Below, piece after piece: positions 8,094-16,500 of a DNA stretch of 29,165 bases; position 1 is the stretch's first letter; each line of letters starts with the position of its first letter. A program made the position numbers and the translations under genes. The notes beneath the pieces are model-generated. The model was not told where the DNA came from. It made no database searches and worked only from the letters and a program-made list of their open reading frames with translations. This DNA comes from JBKEDF01 sp047975325 (GTDB lineage Bacteria > Pseudomonadota > Alphaproteobacteria > Rhodobacterales > Rhodobacteraceae): positions 1 through 29,165 of the forward strand of contig JBKEDF010000038.1 in NCBI GenBank assembly GCA_047975325.1, given 5' to 3'.

Positions 8094-9074
8094 ATGACAT
8101 TTTTTCGTGTTGCGGCAACCGCCGCAATCCTTGGCCTTGGGGCCACATGCGCTATGGCCGAGATGGAAATCCGGATCTCCTCAGCGGCGCCGCCCGGCAA
8201 TCCGCTGGTCGTCGGTTTCGAAGTCATCAAGCAACGGATGGAAGAAACCTATCCGGGTGAGATCAAGGTAACGATCCACCATTCCAGCAGCCTGTTCAAA
8301 CAGGGAACCGAACTTCCCGCCATGCAGCGTGGCAATCTGGAGATGGCCACGCCAATCGTCTACGAGATTGAACAGCAACTGCCGGAATACGGGCCATTGG
8401 GCAAGCCCTATGTCTATCGTGATGTCAATCACATGCTGGCCATATTCAATGGTGAAATCGGGGCCCAATTCTACAAGGATGTGGCCGACAAGATGGGTGT
8501 CGTCATCCTCGATACCGGCTATCTTGGAACCCGCACCATCGGGCTGCGCAGCGAACATGGCGTCACCGGGCCCGAGGGCCTGGAGGGGATCAAGCTGCGT
8601 ATGGCACCGGGCGCGGCCTATCAAAACCTTGCCACGGCCCTTGGCGCCACGCCGGTTTCCATGCCTGCGACCGAGGTTTACCTGGCGCTGAAAACCGGGG
8701 CGATCGACGGGCAGGACAACCCGCTGAATCTGGTTGCCGACTGGAAGTTTGATGAGGTGACGACGGAATTCGTAATGACGAACCATCTGGTGCAGCCCGT
8801 GTTCTTTGCCATCTCCGGCAAGACCTGGGACAAGCTGACACCCGAACAGCAGGAAACCCTGCGTGCCAGTGCCAAGGAAGGGGCTGCGCAACAGATCCAG
8901 CTGACACGCGACGCTGAAAAGGCCGCGCGGGAAAAGTTCGAAGCCGAAAAGAAGGTGTTCTCAATTCCGGATCTGGCACCGTTTCGCGCCCGGGTCGATG
9001 AGGTTTATGCCCAGCCCGGCATGATGGAGGGCTGGATGCCCGGGCTGCTGGAACGCATTGCCGAAGTGCAGTGA
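8094..9074 (+). CDS. dctP: TRAP transporter periplasmic substrate-binding protein
   Basis: A 326-residue DctP-type receptor that delivers an organic acid from the periplasm to the DctQM permease. A Sec signal peptide (residues 1-22, ending AMA) is followed by a mature domain starting with a beta strand (MEIRIS). The conserved arginine that pairs with the ligand carboxylate lies in IKLRMAPG (Arg169), and the family signature EVYLALKTGAIDGQDNP follows at about 194-210. ATG 8094 has AGGGAGA about 8 bp upstream, and the gene begins 40 bp after the FAH gene. The substrate is probably a carboxylate. The nearby GntR/FCD regulator and two MmgE/PrpD proteins suggest a di- or hydroxy-acid, which is inference. 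Confidence 0.93.
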   Translation: MTFFRVAATAAILGLGATCAMAEMEIRISSAAPPGNPLVVGFEVIKQRMEETYPGEIKVTIHHSSSLFKQGTELPAMQRGNLEMATPIVYEIEQQLPEYGPLGKPYVYRDVNHMLAIFNGEIGAQFYKDVADKMGVVILDTGYLGTRTIGLRSEHGVTGPEGLEGIKLRMAPGAAYQNLATALGATPVSMPATEVYLALKTGAIDGQDNPLNLVADWKFDEVTTEFVMTNHLVQPVFFAISGKTWDKLTPEQQETLRASAKEGAAQQIQLTRDAEKAAREKFEAEKKVFSIPDLAPFRARVDEVYAQPGMMEGWMPGLLERIAEVQ

Positions 9075-9133
9075 ACAACCCCGGGGCGGTGGGGCAACCC
9101 GCCGCCTCCTTCACGAAACAGGGGAAAATCGAC

Positions 9134-9652
9134 ATGACATGGCTCTGGTCAGGGCTGAAGGAACTGGCGCGACAGTTGTCGGTCCTTGGCATGTTCGCAA
9201 TCTTTGCGATTTTCATCATCGGTGTGGCGCTGCGTTATTCCGGGTATCCACAGTCATGGATCGATGAGGTTGTCACCATTCTTGCGGCCTGGGTGGTATT
9301 CTTTGCCTCTGCCTTCGTGTTGCCCTGGAAGGAATTCATTGCCTTCGATATGGTGTTTCGGGCCCTGTCCCCGCGCTGGCAGCGCATCAGCATGGTCGCG
9401 GCCTGCCTTGCTTTTGTCGCTGTCTTCGCATGGGTCTTCTATGCGCTTGTCGATTACGTCCTGTTCATGCGCATCGTAACCACGGATATGGTCGAGATAC
9501 GGCTTGATTACGTCTATGCAATCTTTCCGGTTTTCATAGCCGCAATCGGGTTGCGGCTGGCCATCCTTGCCTGTCGACTGTGCTTTGGCGACCATGAAAC
9601 CGCCCTGGCCGAGCTGATCCCGGCCGATATCACCGAAGACATTGCACTATGA
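9134..9652 (+). CDS. dctQ: TRAP transporter small permease
   Basis: A 172-residue membrane protein with four predicted transmembrane helices and the family pattern of a charged loop (SWIDEV) after helix 1 and a W-rich helix 2. It couples the DctP receptor to the DctM transport subunit. I place the start at ATG 9134, preceded by AGGGGA. A longer frame opens at 9071, overlapping dctP, but its extra 21 residues are not membrane-like and lack a good ribosome site. The stop overlaps the dctM start by four bases (ATGA at 9649-9652), indicating translational coupling. Confidence 0.9.
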   Translation: MTWLWSGLKELARQLSVLGMFAIFAIFIIGVALRYSGYPQSWIDEVVTILAAWVVFFASAFVLPWKEFIAFDMVFRALSPRWQRISMVAACLAFVAVFAWVFYALVDYVLFMRIVTTDMVEIRLDYVYAIFPVFIAAIGLRLAILACRLCFGDHETALAELIPADITEDIAL

Positions 9653-10941
9653 CGCCTGGGCTGATCGCACTTCTTGCGGTGTTCGTGGTGTCCTCAGTCA
9701 CCCGGTTGCCGATCGCGCTGGCAATGTTTCTGGCCGGTACGGTCTATTTCCTGATCACCGGACAGGATCCGGGGCTGCTGGTTGATCAGGTCATGGGGCA
9801 GATGACCGGCATCTATGTGCTGGTTGCCATCCCGATGTTCATCCTCGCGGCCAATATCATGAACGATTCCGGCATCAGCGAAAGGCTGTGGGGTGCGGCC
9901 AATGCCCTTGTAGGGCGGCTGCGCGGCGGTACCGGTCATGTGACTGTTGTCGTTAGCATCATCTTTTCTTCCATGACCGGCAGCGCAGTAACCGAGGCGG
10001 CGGGTCCGGGCGTGGTCGCGGTCAGGATGATGCGGCAGATAGGGCGTTACCCGCTGCATCTGGCGGTTGCGGTAACAGCGGCCTCCAGCGTCATTGCACC
10101 GGTAATTCCGCCATCGATTCCGTTGGTGATCTACGCCATGCTGTCAGGGGCCTCGATCGGAACGCTGTTCCTGGCCGGTATCATCCCCGGCTTGCTGATG
10201 GCCCTGGTGATCATGGCGACCATTGCGCTCATGGCACGCCGCTATGATCTGCCCGCCGGGGCGGGGGCAGTCAAGGGTGAGGGCCTGCCGATACTGGGGC
10301 GCGCGGTGATGCCGCTTACGCTGCCGGTGGTCCTGCTGGGCGGTATCTGGTCAGGCATGTTCAGCCCCACTGAATCGGCGGCGGTGGCTGCATTCTGGGG
10401 TATCATTCTGGGTGTGGTTATCATGCGCAGCCTGCGCCTTCGGCAACTGCCGGCCGCATTTGATATCTCGATGCGGCAAATGGCCTCGACCATGCTGCTG
10501 ATCGGGTCGGCCCTGGTCGTCAATTATGCCATCGCCAATGAAGGGCTGGGCGCAGCACTTGTCACCTGGATCGAATCCATGCAGCTGTCCCCGCTCGCGT
10601 TCATGCTGGTGGTCAATGCGCTGTTGCTGGTGCTGGGGTGTTTCCTTGATGGTTCGGTTATCCTCCTGGTGGTGATTCCGCTATTGCTCCCGTCGGTCAA
10701 GGCGCTCGGCATCGACCTCAACTATTTCGGGGTCATCGCGGTAATCAATTTCATGATCGGACTGATCACGCCACCTTACGGGCTGGTGCTGTTCGTGCTG
10801 TCAAGCCTGACAGGCGCACCGTTGCAAAAGGTGTTCCTCGCCGTTTTGCCCTTTGTCATGGCGCTGATGGCATTGCTGCTCGTGATGGTGCTGTTCCCCG
10901 GCATCATCCTGTTTCTGCCGCATATGTTCGGATATCAATGA
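9649..10941 (+). CDS. dctM: TRAP transporter large permease
   Basis: A 430-residue polytopic membrane protein with about 12 hydrophobic segments, of the DctM family (Na+-driven uptake across the inner membrane). Typical motifs are the MTGSAVTEAAGPG region (around residues 107-120), the IPPSIPLVIY helix hairpin, and an ITPPYGLVLFV segment near the C-terminus. All three TRAP subunits are complete and appear functional. It is the last gene of the FAH-dctPQM operon. The 1.2 kb that follows holds no intact gene. Confidence 0.93.
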   Translation: MTPGLIALLAVFVVSSVTRLPIALAMFLAGTVYFLITGQDPGLLVDQVMGQMTGIYVLVAIPMFILAANIMNDSGISERLWGAANALVGRLRGGTGHVTVVVSIIFSSMTGSAVTEAAGPGVVAVRMMRQIGRYPLHLAVAVTAASSVIAPVIPPSIPLVIYAMLSGASIGTLFLAGIIPGLLMALVIMATIALMARRYDLPAGAGAVKGEGLPILGRAVMPLTLPVVLLGGIWSGMFSPTESAAVAAFWGIILGVVIMRSLRLRQLPAAFDISMRQMASTMLLIGSALVVNYAIANEGLGAALVTWIESMQLSPLAFMLVVNALLLVLGCFLDGSVILLVVIPLLLPSVKALGIDLNYFGVIAVINFMIGLITPPYGLVLFVLSSLTGAPLQKVFLAVLPFVMALMALLLVMVLFPGIILFLPHMFGYQ

Positions 10942-11269
10942 AATAAGAGGGGCGGCAGACTTGTCACGGCAACTCTGAACCGGTCATCAATCACCTGCCG
11001 GTGTCAGATGCCAGAGTTTCTTGATTCACAAGCCGAGGTATTGCTGTGCCCGACCGGCAAGACCGTCAGACATTTCTCCCCAATCGCCACCCAAAGCTGA
11101 CCCACTGTGCCGGATGCGGGGGGTCTGCTATGCAGGACAAAGTGTGAATTAGCTGCGTGTGAACGAACGGCTGCTCTGGAGGTTCATGGTTTGTGAGGTC
11201 TCGCCCAATGAACCACTTTGGAGCACCGTCATGCGCGACTGTTTCGCTCTCACAATGGGGCAGAACTGA
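10942..11269. other. intergenic, no recognised feature
   Basis: The start of a 1.2-kb stretch without an intact gene after dctM. I see no convincing coding frame, tRNA or rho-independent terminator. ACCGG at about 10980 and CCGGT at about 10999 could form only a weak stem without a T run. Short frames interrupted by stops suggest decayed DNA, possibly linked to the transposase remnant next to it. Confidence 0.4.
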
Positions 11270-11476
11270 TCAAGACGCCGTCTTCGGGACCTGCTCGGTG
11301 CCAAACCGCCAAGCCGGGAAGATGCCGGTGAAGCAAATGGAGGCGACACCGATCAGCATCCCAGGGTCCTCGTACTGCCCTGTCCATGCTGTGGCGGGCG
11401 GTTGATCATCGTCGGCACTTTCGCGCCCTCGCAACATCCCAGAGCACCGCCGGCATCGGCGAGGGCCGCTGCATGA
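11270..11476 (+). pseudogene. transposase C-terminal remnant (IS91-like)
   Basis: In the frame that starts after a stop at 11267, the translation contains RDLLGAKPP and, about 25 residues later, PCPCCGGRLIIVGTF (about 11378-11422), then a short tail ending at TGA 11474-11476. From family knowledge, a RxLLGxxPP segment followed by CPCCGGRM-I-ETF is the typical C-terminus of IS91-group transposases in Rhodobacterales. No upstream part of such a transposase (HUH/Y2 domain) is present, so this is a decayed scar. The match is from memory and the fragment is short, so the family name is tentative. The neighbouring C-rich DNA may be the rest of the element's end. Confidence 0.5.
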
Positions 11477-11993
11477 AACACCCGGCCAAAATGATCAACA
11501 ACACCATCAACCGTAGCCGATGTCGCCTGCGAACCAATCATCATGCGCTGAACAAGTCATCGACACGTCAAAAGGCGAGGGCACAGGAAAAACACCACCT
11601 GTACCGTCCAAATTCCGGCAACGCCGAAACCGCACCTGGCCTGACGGGAGCCCTTCAACGAGTCTGTCAAATCAGCCCAAGGCCGAGTTCAACCTACAAC
11701 TCCCCCTAGCAACCGGCCCACCAGGACCACCCACCCGATTTCCCGCCTGAGTGCTTCTCCGACACCGGGAAACGCCCCGCACAAACCAAACGTCACCACA
11801 CGGCGTCCGAGAAACCTGCATCTGACTTGCCCTTCACTGCATAATGCGTGAACGTCCACTCTGACTTTGGATCAGAAATCTGACAGAAAGCCAAATATCT
11901 CTGACAGACGATAGCCGGCATTACCGTTGCCCATCAGAAATCATCGCGCTGGCTCTGGGTCAACCGATACACCAGTGCTACGCACGGGAATAA
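11477..11993. other. intergenic, probable decayed element end
   Basis: C-rich, gene-free DNA between the transposase remnant and the polyol island. Frames here (for example one ending at 11750) read as proline- and threonine-rich low-complexity peptides with no family likeness, no ribosome site and no conserved start. It may include the non-coding terminus of the same mobile element. I found no clear terminal repeat or target duplication by eye. Confidence 0.35.
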
Positions 11994-12023
11994 AGTTGCA
12001 ACTATTTTCAGCAATGTGTTACA
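11994..12023 (-). promoter_or_regulatory. candidate SorC operator, copy A (smoF upstream)
   Basis: Read on the minus strand this 30-bp site begins TGTAACACATTGCTG and ends GTTGCAACT. It matches copy B (17631-17660) at 23 of 30 positions, including 15 in a row, and copy C (21878-21907) at 22 of 30. Inside it is a dyad TTGC-N11-GCAA. It lies 162 bp ahead of the smoF start. SorC-family regulators bind long operators of this type and a SorC gene lies in the same island, so this is the likely target; that link is inferred. Confidence 0.6.
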
Positions 12024-12085
12024 TGTATTTCGGAACGGTGGACACTATCGGCCGAGACGTCAGGATCATGGTTTGGGATTACCGA

Positions 12086-12104
12086 AAGCCGGCAATCCCG
12101 GCTT
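12086..12104 (+). other. hairpin in the smoF leader
   Basis: AAGCCGG at 12086-12092 and CCGGCTT at 12098-12104 form a perfect 7-bp stem with a 5-nt loop. It sits between the candidate operator and the smoF start and is not followed by a T run, so it is unlikely to be a terminator. It might be a leader structure or a second protein-binding site. Confidence 0.35.
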
Positions 12105-12185
12105 AACCTGACAGCGGCGCTCAGAACCTTCGCCGGGCACACCGACCCTGAAATATCAACTGCTCAGACCGTCGGGGAGGACAGC

Positions 12186-13109
12186 ATGGGCACCAAACAT
12201 TCGCGAACAGCAGCCCGGTTGATGATCTCACCTGCGGTCATCCTGCTGCTGGTCTGGATGATTGTGCCCCTCTGCCTGACGCTGTATTTTTCCTTCCTGC
12301 GGTTCAACCTGATCATGCCCTCTGGCAACCAGATGGTCATCGGGCTGTTCGGTCAGGGGCTCCGGGTTCCCAGCCCCGCGGATCTGACGGGCTGGGATAA
12401 TTTTTATTGGTTTGTCACCGATCCGAGCTTCCGCGCCGCCGTGGTCAATACGCTGGTGCTTGTTGGCGGGGTCCTCCTGATGACCACGGTTGGCGGCATT
12501 ATCCTTGCCCTCCTGCTTGATTTGCCAATGTGGGGCAAGGGGATCATCCGGATCATGGTGATTGCCCCTTTCTTTGTGATGCCAACCGTCTCGGGGTTGG
12601 TCTGGAAGAACATGTTCATGAATCCGGTCAGCGGGATCTTCGGGCATCTCGCCCTTGCACTCGGTTTCCAACCGGTCGATTTCTTCAGCCAGATCCCGCT
12701 CCTGTCCCTGGTCATTATCGTGTCCTGGGAATGGCTGCCCTTCGCTACCCTGATCTTGTTCACCGCCTTGCAATCGCTTGACCAGGACCAGCTCGAAGCG
12801 GCCGAGATGGACGGCGCCGGCTGGGGGTCCCGGTTCCGTTTCATCATGTTGCCGCAATTGGCGCGGCCCATTGCGGTGGTGATCCTTATTGAGGCGATCT
12901 TCCTTCTGTCGATCTTCGCCGAAATTCTGGTGACCACGAATGGTGGGCCCGGCACGGCGACGACCAACCTGACCTACCTGATCTACGTCTCGTCCCTGCT
13001 CCAGTTCGATGTTGGCATGGGCAGCGCGGGAGGGGTTCTGGCAATCATCCTGGCCAATATCGTGGCGCTGTTTCTGATGCGCATGATTGGCAAAAACCTG
13101 GAGGCCTGA
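12186..13109 (+). CDS. smoF: polyol ABC transporter permease, SmoF-type
   Basis: A 307-residue inner-membrane permease of the MalF-like group with about six transmembrane helices. The EAA loop that docks the ATPase is visible as EAAEMDGAGWGSRF followed by LPQL. Stretches such as TAARLMISPAVILL, APFFVMPTVS, WLPFATLILFTALQSLD and AEILVTTNGGPGTATTN strongly recall the Rhodobacter sorbitol/mannitol permease SmoF (from memory). GGGAGGA five bases before ATG 12186 sets the start. It is the first gene of a permease-permease-ATPase operon. The cognate binding protein is not upstream as usual but about 7 kb away on the other strand. Confidence 0.9.
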   Translation: MGTKHSRTAARLMISPAVILLLVWMIVPLCLTLYFSFLRFNLIMPSGNQMVIGLFGQGLRVPSPADLTGWDNFYWFVTDPSFRAAVVNTLVLVGGVLLMTTVGGIILALLLDLPMWGKGIIRIMVIAPFFVMPTVSGLVWKNMFMNPVSGIFGHLALALGFQPVDFFSQIPLLSLVIIVSWEWLPFATLILFTALQSLDQDQLEAAEMDGAGWGSRFRFIMLPQLARPIAVVILIEAIFLLSIFAEILVTTNGGPGTATTNLTYLIYVSSLLQFDVGMGSAGGVLAIILANIVALFLMRMIGKNLEA

Positions 13110-13116
13110 ACAACCC

Positions 13117-13947
13117 ATGGCACGCACGGTTTCTTCGGGCCGCAAGGCGTTCAACACCGCCCTTGTCGGCACGCTCGGGTTCCTGATGGCCTTTCCGATC
13201 CTCTGGATACTTGTCCTCTCCTTCAAATCCGAGGTTGACGCGATCCGCGGGCCGATCGAAGTGCTGCGCGCGGGATGGACGCTCGACAGTTACGCCGCGG
13301 TACGGGCACGGTCGGATTATTTCACCCACTTCCTGAACTCGGTGACCATCTCCGTCGGCTCAACCATCATCGGCCTCTTGATTGCCATTCCCGCCGCCTG
13401 GGCAATGGCCTTTGTGCCGAAAAAGAGTACCAGGAACATCCTGATGTGGATGCTTTCGACCAAGATGCTGCCGCCCGTGGGGGTGTTGGTCCCGATCTAT
13501 CTGATCTACCGGGATGTCGGCCTGCTCGACAGCCGGATCGGACTGATCTTCATCCTGATGATGATGAACCTGCCGATCATCGTGTGGATGCTCTACACCT
13601 ACTTCCGCGAGATCCCTTCCGAAATTCTTGAAGCTGCCCGCATGGACGGGGCGGGATTGCGCGAGGAACTGATCCACGTCCTTGCTCCCATGGCCTTGCC
13701 CGGCATCGCATCCACCGTCCTTCTGAACATCATTCTTTGCTGGAACGAGGCCTTCTGGACGCTGTACCTGACGGCGGCCAGATCGGCGCCCCTGACCGCG
13801 TTCATTGACAGCTATTCCAGCCCCGAGGGCCTGTTCTTTGCCAAGCTCAGCGCAGCCTCGATCATGGCCATCGCGCCGATCCTGATCCTCGGATGGTTCA
13901 GCCAGAAACAACTTGTCCGGGGGCTGACCTTCGGCGCGGTGAAATGA
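13117..13947 (+). CDS. smoG: polyol ABC transporter permease, SmoG-type
   Basis: A 276-residue MalG-type permease with six predicted helices and an EAA loop (EAARMDGAGLREEL, then APMALPG), the partner of the permease just upstream. I start it at ATG 13117; GGAGG at 13100-13104 lies within the end of the previous gene with a somewhat long 12-bp spacing. A TTG at 13087 would extend it into the upstream gene, but those residues are not conserved-looking. Together the two permeases form the membrane channel for a sugar alcohol. Confidence 0.88.
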   Translation: MARTVSSGRKAFNTALVGTLGFLMAFPILWILVLSFKSEVDAIRGPIEVLRAGWTLDSYAAVRARSDYFTHFLNSVTISVGSTIIGLLIAIPAAWAMAFVPKKSTRNILMWMLSTKMLPPVGVLVPIYLIYRDVGLLDSRIGLIFILMMMNLPIIVWMLYTYFREIPSEILEAARMDGAGLREELIHVLAPMALPGIASTVLLNIILCWNEAFWTLYLTAARSAPLTAFIDSYSSPEGLFFAKLSAASIMAIAPILILGWFSQKQLVRGLTFGAVK

Positions 13948-13993
13948 ATACCCGCATCCGACGGGGCGGACGGACAGGAAAGGAACAGGACCC

Positions 13994-15001
13994 ATGGGCC
14001 GCATCAAACTTGAAAAGGCGACCAAGGCTTTCGGAGATCTTGAAGTCATCCCACCGCTCGACCTGACCATCGAGGACGGCGAATTCGTAGTCTTCGTTGG
14101 CCCTTCGGGCTGCGGCAAATCCACGTTGCTGCGTCTGATTGCAGGCCTTGAGGACACCTCGGGGGGCCGGATCCTGATCGACGGCGCCGACGCAACCGAC
14201 ACTGCGCCCGCCAAGCGGGGCCTTGCCATGGTTTTTCAATCCTACGCACTTTATCCTCATATGTCCGTTCGCAGGAATATCGGCTTCCCGCTCCGCATGG
14301 CCGGGCTTGACAAGGCCGAAGCCGACAGGAGGGTGGGGGATGCCGCCCGCATCCTGAACCTGACCGATTACCTTGACCGCCGCCCCGGCCAACTGTCGGG
14401 CGGCCAGCGGCAGCGGGTCGCCATCGGCCGCGCCATCGTCCGGGAACCGAAGGCCTTTCTTTTCGATGAGCCGCTATCCAACCTCGATGCCGCTTTGCGG
14501 GTGGGGATGCGGCTTGAAATCTCGGAACTGCACAAGCGTCTTGCCACCACGATGATCTACGTCACCCATGACCAGATCGAGGCAATGACCATGGCGGACA
14601 AGATCGTGGTATTGAATCACGGTCGGATTGAACAGGTGGGCAGTCCGCTTGAGCTTTACCGCCGCCCATGCAACCTGTTCGTGGCAGAGTTTATCGGCTC
14701 GCCCCGCATGAATATTCTCAACGGGCAGGTTGCCGCAGCGCATGAGGCCCACGCCATTGGTATCCGGCCCGAACATCTGCACCTGTCGGCCGATGCGGGG
14801 GACTGGCGCGGAACAGTGGGCCTGTCCGAGCATCTGGGATCCGACACGTTTCTGCACGTTGACCTCGACGGCCCCGGCAAGTCAGCTACTGTCCGGGTTG
14901 GTGGCGAAATTGCCTATGACTACGGTGCGACAGTCTGGCTGACCCCCGACCCTGAAAAGCTTCATCGGTTCGATGCATCCGGCATCCGGCTGAAAGACTG
15001 A
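13994..15001 (+). CDS. smoK: ABC transporter ATP-binding protein, SmoK/UgpC-type
   Basis: A 335-residue ATPase energising the permease pair. Walker A GPSGCGKST is at residues 36-44, the Q-loop Gln at 82, the signature LSGGQ at 134-138, Walker B FLFDEP at 155-160, and the switch His at 192 (VTHD). The C-terminal third is the MalK/UgpC-type regulatory OB-like domain. It begins 46 bp after the second permease with AGGAAAGGA upstream. It ends 16 bp before the convergent ROK-kinase gene, leaving no room for a separate terminator hairpin. Confidence 0.93.
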   Translation: MGRIKLEKATKAFGDLEVIPPLDLTIEDGEFVVFVGPSGCGKSTLLRLIAGLEDTSGGRILIDGADATDTAPAKRGLAMVFQSYALYPHMSVRRNIGFPLRMAGLDKAEADRRVGDAARILNLTDYLDRRPGQLSGGQRQRVAIGRAIVREPKAFLFDEPLSNLDAALRVGMRLEISELHKRLATTMIYVTHDQIEAMTMADKIVVLNHGRIEQVGSPLELYRRPCNLFVAEFIGSPRMNILNGQVAAAHEAHAIGIRPEHLHLSADAGDWRGTVGLSEHLGSDTFLHVDLDGPGKSATVRVGGEIAYDYGATVWLTPDPEKLHRFDASGIRLKD

Positions 15002-15017
15002 AGCCAGGTTACGGCGA

Positions 15018-16442
15018 TCAGCCCTCAAGGCTGCGCTTCGCCCAGTTTGCAACCTTATCAAGCGCCACGGCCGCACCGCCCGTATCGACCTTCAGAACCG
15101 GGCCGAGCCCAATTGGATGCGCCCGTCCTGCCAGTATGAACAACTCCTTGGCATATTCCGCCCCGGGATGGCCCGGCAGCCGGTCCCCGGCCCGGGCAAG
15201 ATAGCGTTCCCGCACCACATCAGGCCCGGCATGACACCAGATTTCCGCGATCCGGTCGATCCCGGCCATCGCCAGATGGTCCTGCAACACTTCGGTTGGC
15301 TGAAACCCGAACCAGGCATCAACGACAAAGGTGGCCCCTTCCGGTGCTTCGGCAATGGTCGAAAAGATTGCCTTGTAACTCGCTTGGCCGAGGATCCTGT
15401 TGAATTCCCTGTCCACGCCCTCGATCCGTTCGAGAAAAGGGTTCTTGATGGTATCAAGCGCCAGCACCGGCCACCCTGTCCGTTCTGCAATCCCGGCCGC
15501 GAGCCGGCTCTTGCCTGAGGCCGGAACGCCGTTGACCATGACCAGCCGTTTTCCTGTTAGGGCCGGAACCACGAGGTCCATCGCTGACAGTCCGGCCCCG
15601 ATTATTCCGGCGTCATCACCCAGATCCGCCGGGCGAATGTCGATATCGTACCAGGATCGTAACCCGGGCAGGAAATCGAGGGCGCGAACTGCTGCCTGCC
15701 CCATGCCGCCCCCGATCAGCACCGCATCGGGGTCGAGCGCGGCAGACAGGGTGTTGATCGCAGCCCGCAATGGTTCGGCCCAGGCAACCAGCACCTTCCG
15801 TGCCCGGTCGTCTCCTGCGGTGGCCTTCTCAAGGATATGTTCGAACCTGGCCTCGGGGCCGAACCCCGCAGCGGCCAGGTGGCGGCGCAGGGCCGTCCCC
15901 GAAGATTCCGCCTCGACGCAGCCACGTTGCCCGCAATTACAGGGTGCGCCGCCCAGTTTGACCACCAGATGACCCAGTTGACCGGCACAGCGGTGGCCAT
16001 GCACGATCCGCCCATTTTCCATCACCGCCCCGCCTATGCCGGTGCCAATGGTCATCATTGCAGCACTGCCAAGGCCACGTGCCGCGCCGCACCGGGATTC
16101 ACCAACCAGTGCCATGCTGCAGTCATTGGCGACAAGAACCGGGCAGGAGAAGGCCGTTTCAAGCGCGCCCTTCAGATCCACCGTGGACATATCGAGGAAC
16201 CCGCCCGAGATAACCTCTCCGGTCCAGCCGTTCACCCGGCCGGGGATGCCAACACCGATGGCCGCCGCCCCGTCGCCACCCATCTGCCGGACAAGTGACA
16301 CGATCCGATCCAGTGCCATATGCGCATCGCGGCTTGTCGGTACCGAAACCTTTTCGAGGATCTTACCCGCCGCCCCGATCCGGGCCGCACGGGAATTGGT
16401 GCCGCCAATATCAACCCCGACAGCATAGGCTGTACCAGACAA
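15018..16442 (-). CDS. ROK-family sugar kinase fused to a P-loop kinase-like domain
   Basis: A 474-residue two-domain protein. Residues 1-290 are a ROK kinase: DIGGTN (11-16), catalytic Asp107 in AND, GTGIGG (133-138), and a zinc site of His158 plus Cys168, Cys170 and Cys175 (CNCGQRGC). There is no N-terminal helix-turn-helix, so it is an enzyme rather than a NagC-type repressor. Residues from about 298 form a small-molecule-kinase-like domain with Walker A GVPASGKS (305-312) and downstream Arg-rich lid-like residues. The usual Glu of GExGH is Gln155 here (GQLGH), a change in the sugar pocket. The start is TTG 16442 with AAGGGA 7-8 bp upstream; an in-frame stop 18 bp earlier rules out a longer form. 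Context suggests sequential phosphorylation of a ketose for the neighbouring aldolase, which is inference. Confidence 0.85.
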   Translation of the reverse strand: MSGTAYAVGVDIGGTNSRAARIGAAGKILEKVSVPTSRDAHMALDRIVSLVRQMGGDGAAAIGVGIPGRVNGWTGEVISGGFLDMSTVDLKGALETAFSCPVLVANDCSMALVGESRCGAARGLGSAAMMTIGTGIGGAVMENGRIVHGHRCAGQLGHLVVKLGGAPCNCGQRGCVEAESSGTALRRHLAAAGFGPEARFEHILEKATAGDDRARKVLVAWAEPLRAAINTLSAALDPDAVLIGGGMGQAAVRALDFLPGLRSWYDIDIRPADLGDDAGIIGAGLSAMDLVVPALTGKRLVMVNGVPASGKSRLAAGIAERTGWPVLALDTIKNPFLERIEGVDREFNRILGQASYKAIFSTIAEAPEGATFVVDAWFGFQPTEVLQDHLAMAGIDRIAEIWCHAGPDVVRERYLARAGDRLPGHPGAEYAKELFILAGRAHPIGLGPVLKVDTGGAAVALDKVANWAKRSLEG

Positions 16443-16500
16443 GATTTCGTCCCTTCAGACTTTGGCGCGCCCGGCGCAGTGGTATAGCTGACGGAAGCAG

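Noticed and set aside
9071..9133. Longer DctQ start overlapping the end of dctP
   Set aside because: The extra residues are not membrane-like, and a better-placed ATG with AGGGGA upstream is at 9134.
11149..11750. Several open frames of 60-107 codons on both strands as real small genes
   Set aside because: They lack ribosome sites and family likeness and overlap one another; the region reads as decayed mobile DNA.
15018..16442. NagC/Mlc-type ROK repressor
   Set aside because: There is no N-terminal helix-turn-helix; the protein starts directly with the ATP-binding DIGGTN motif.
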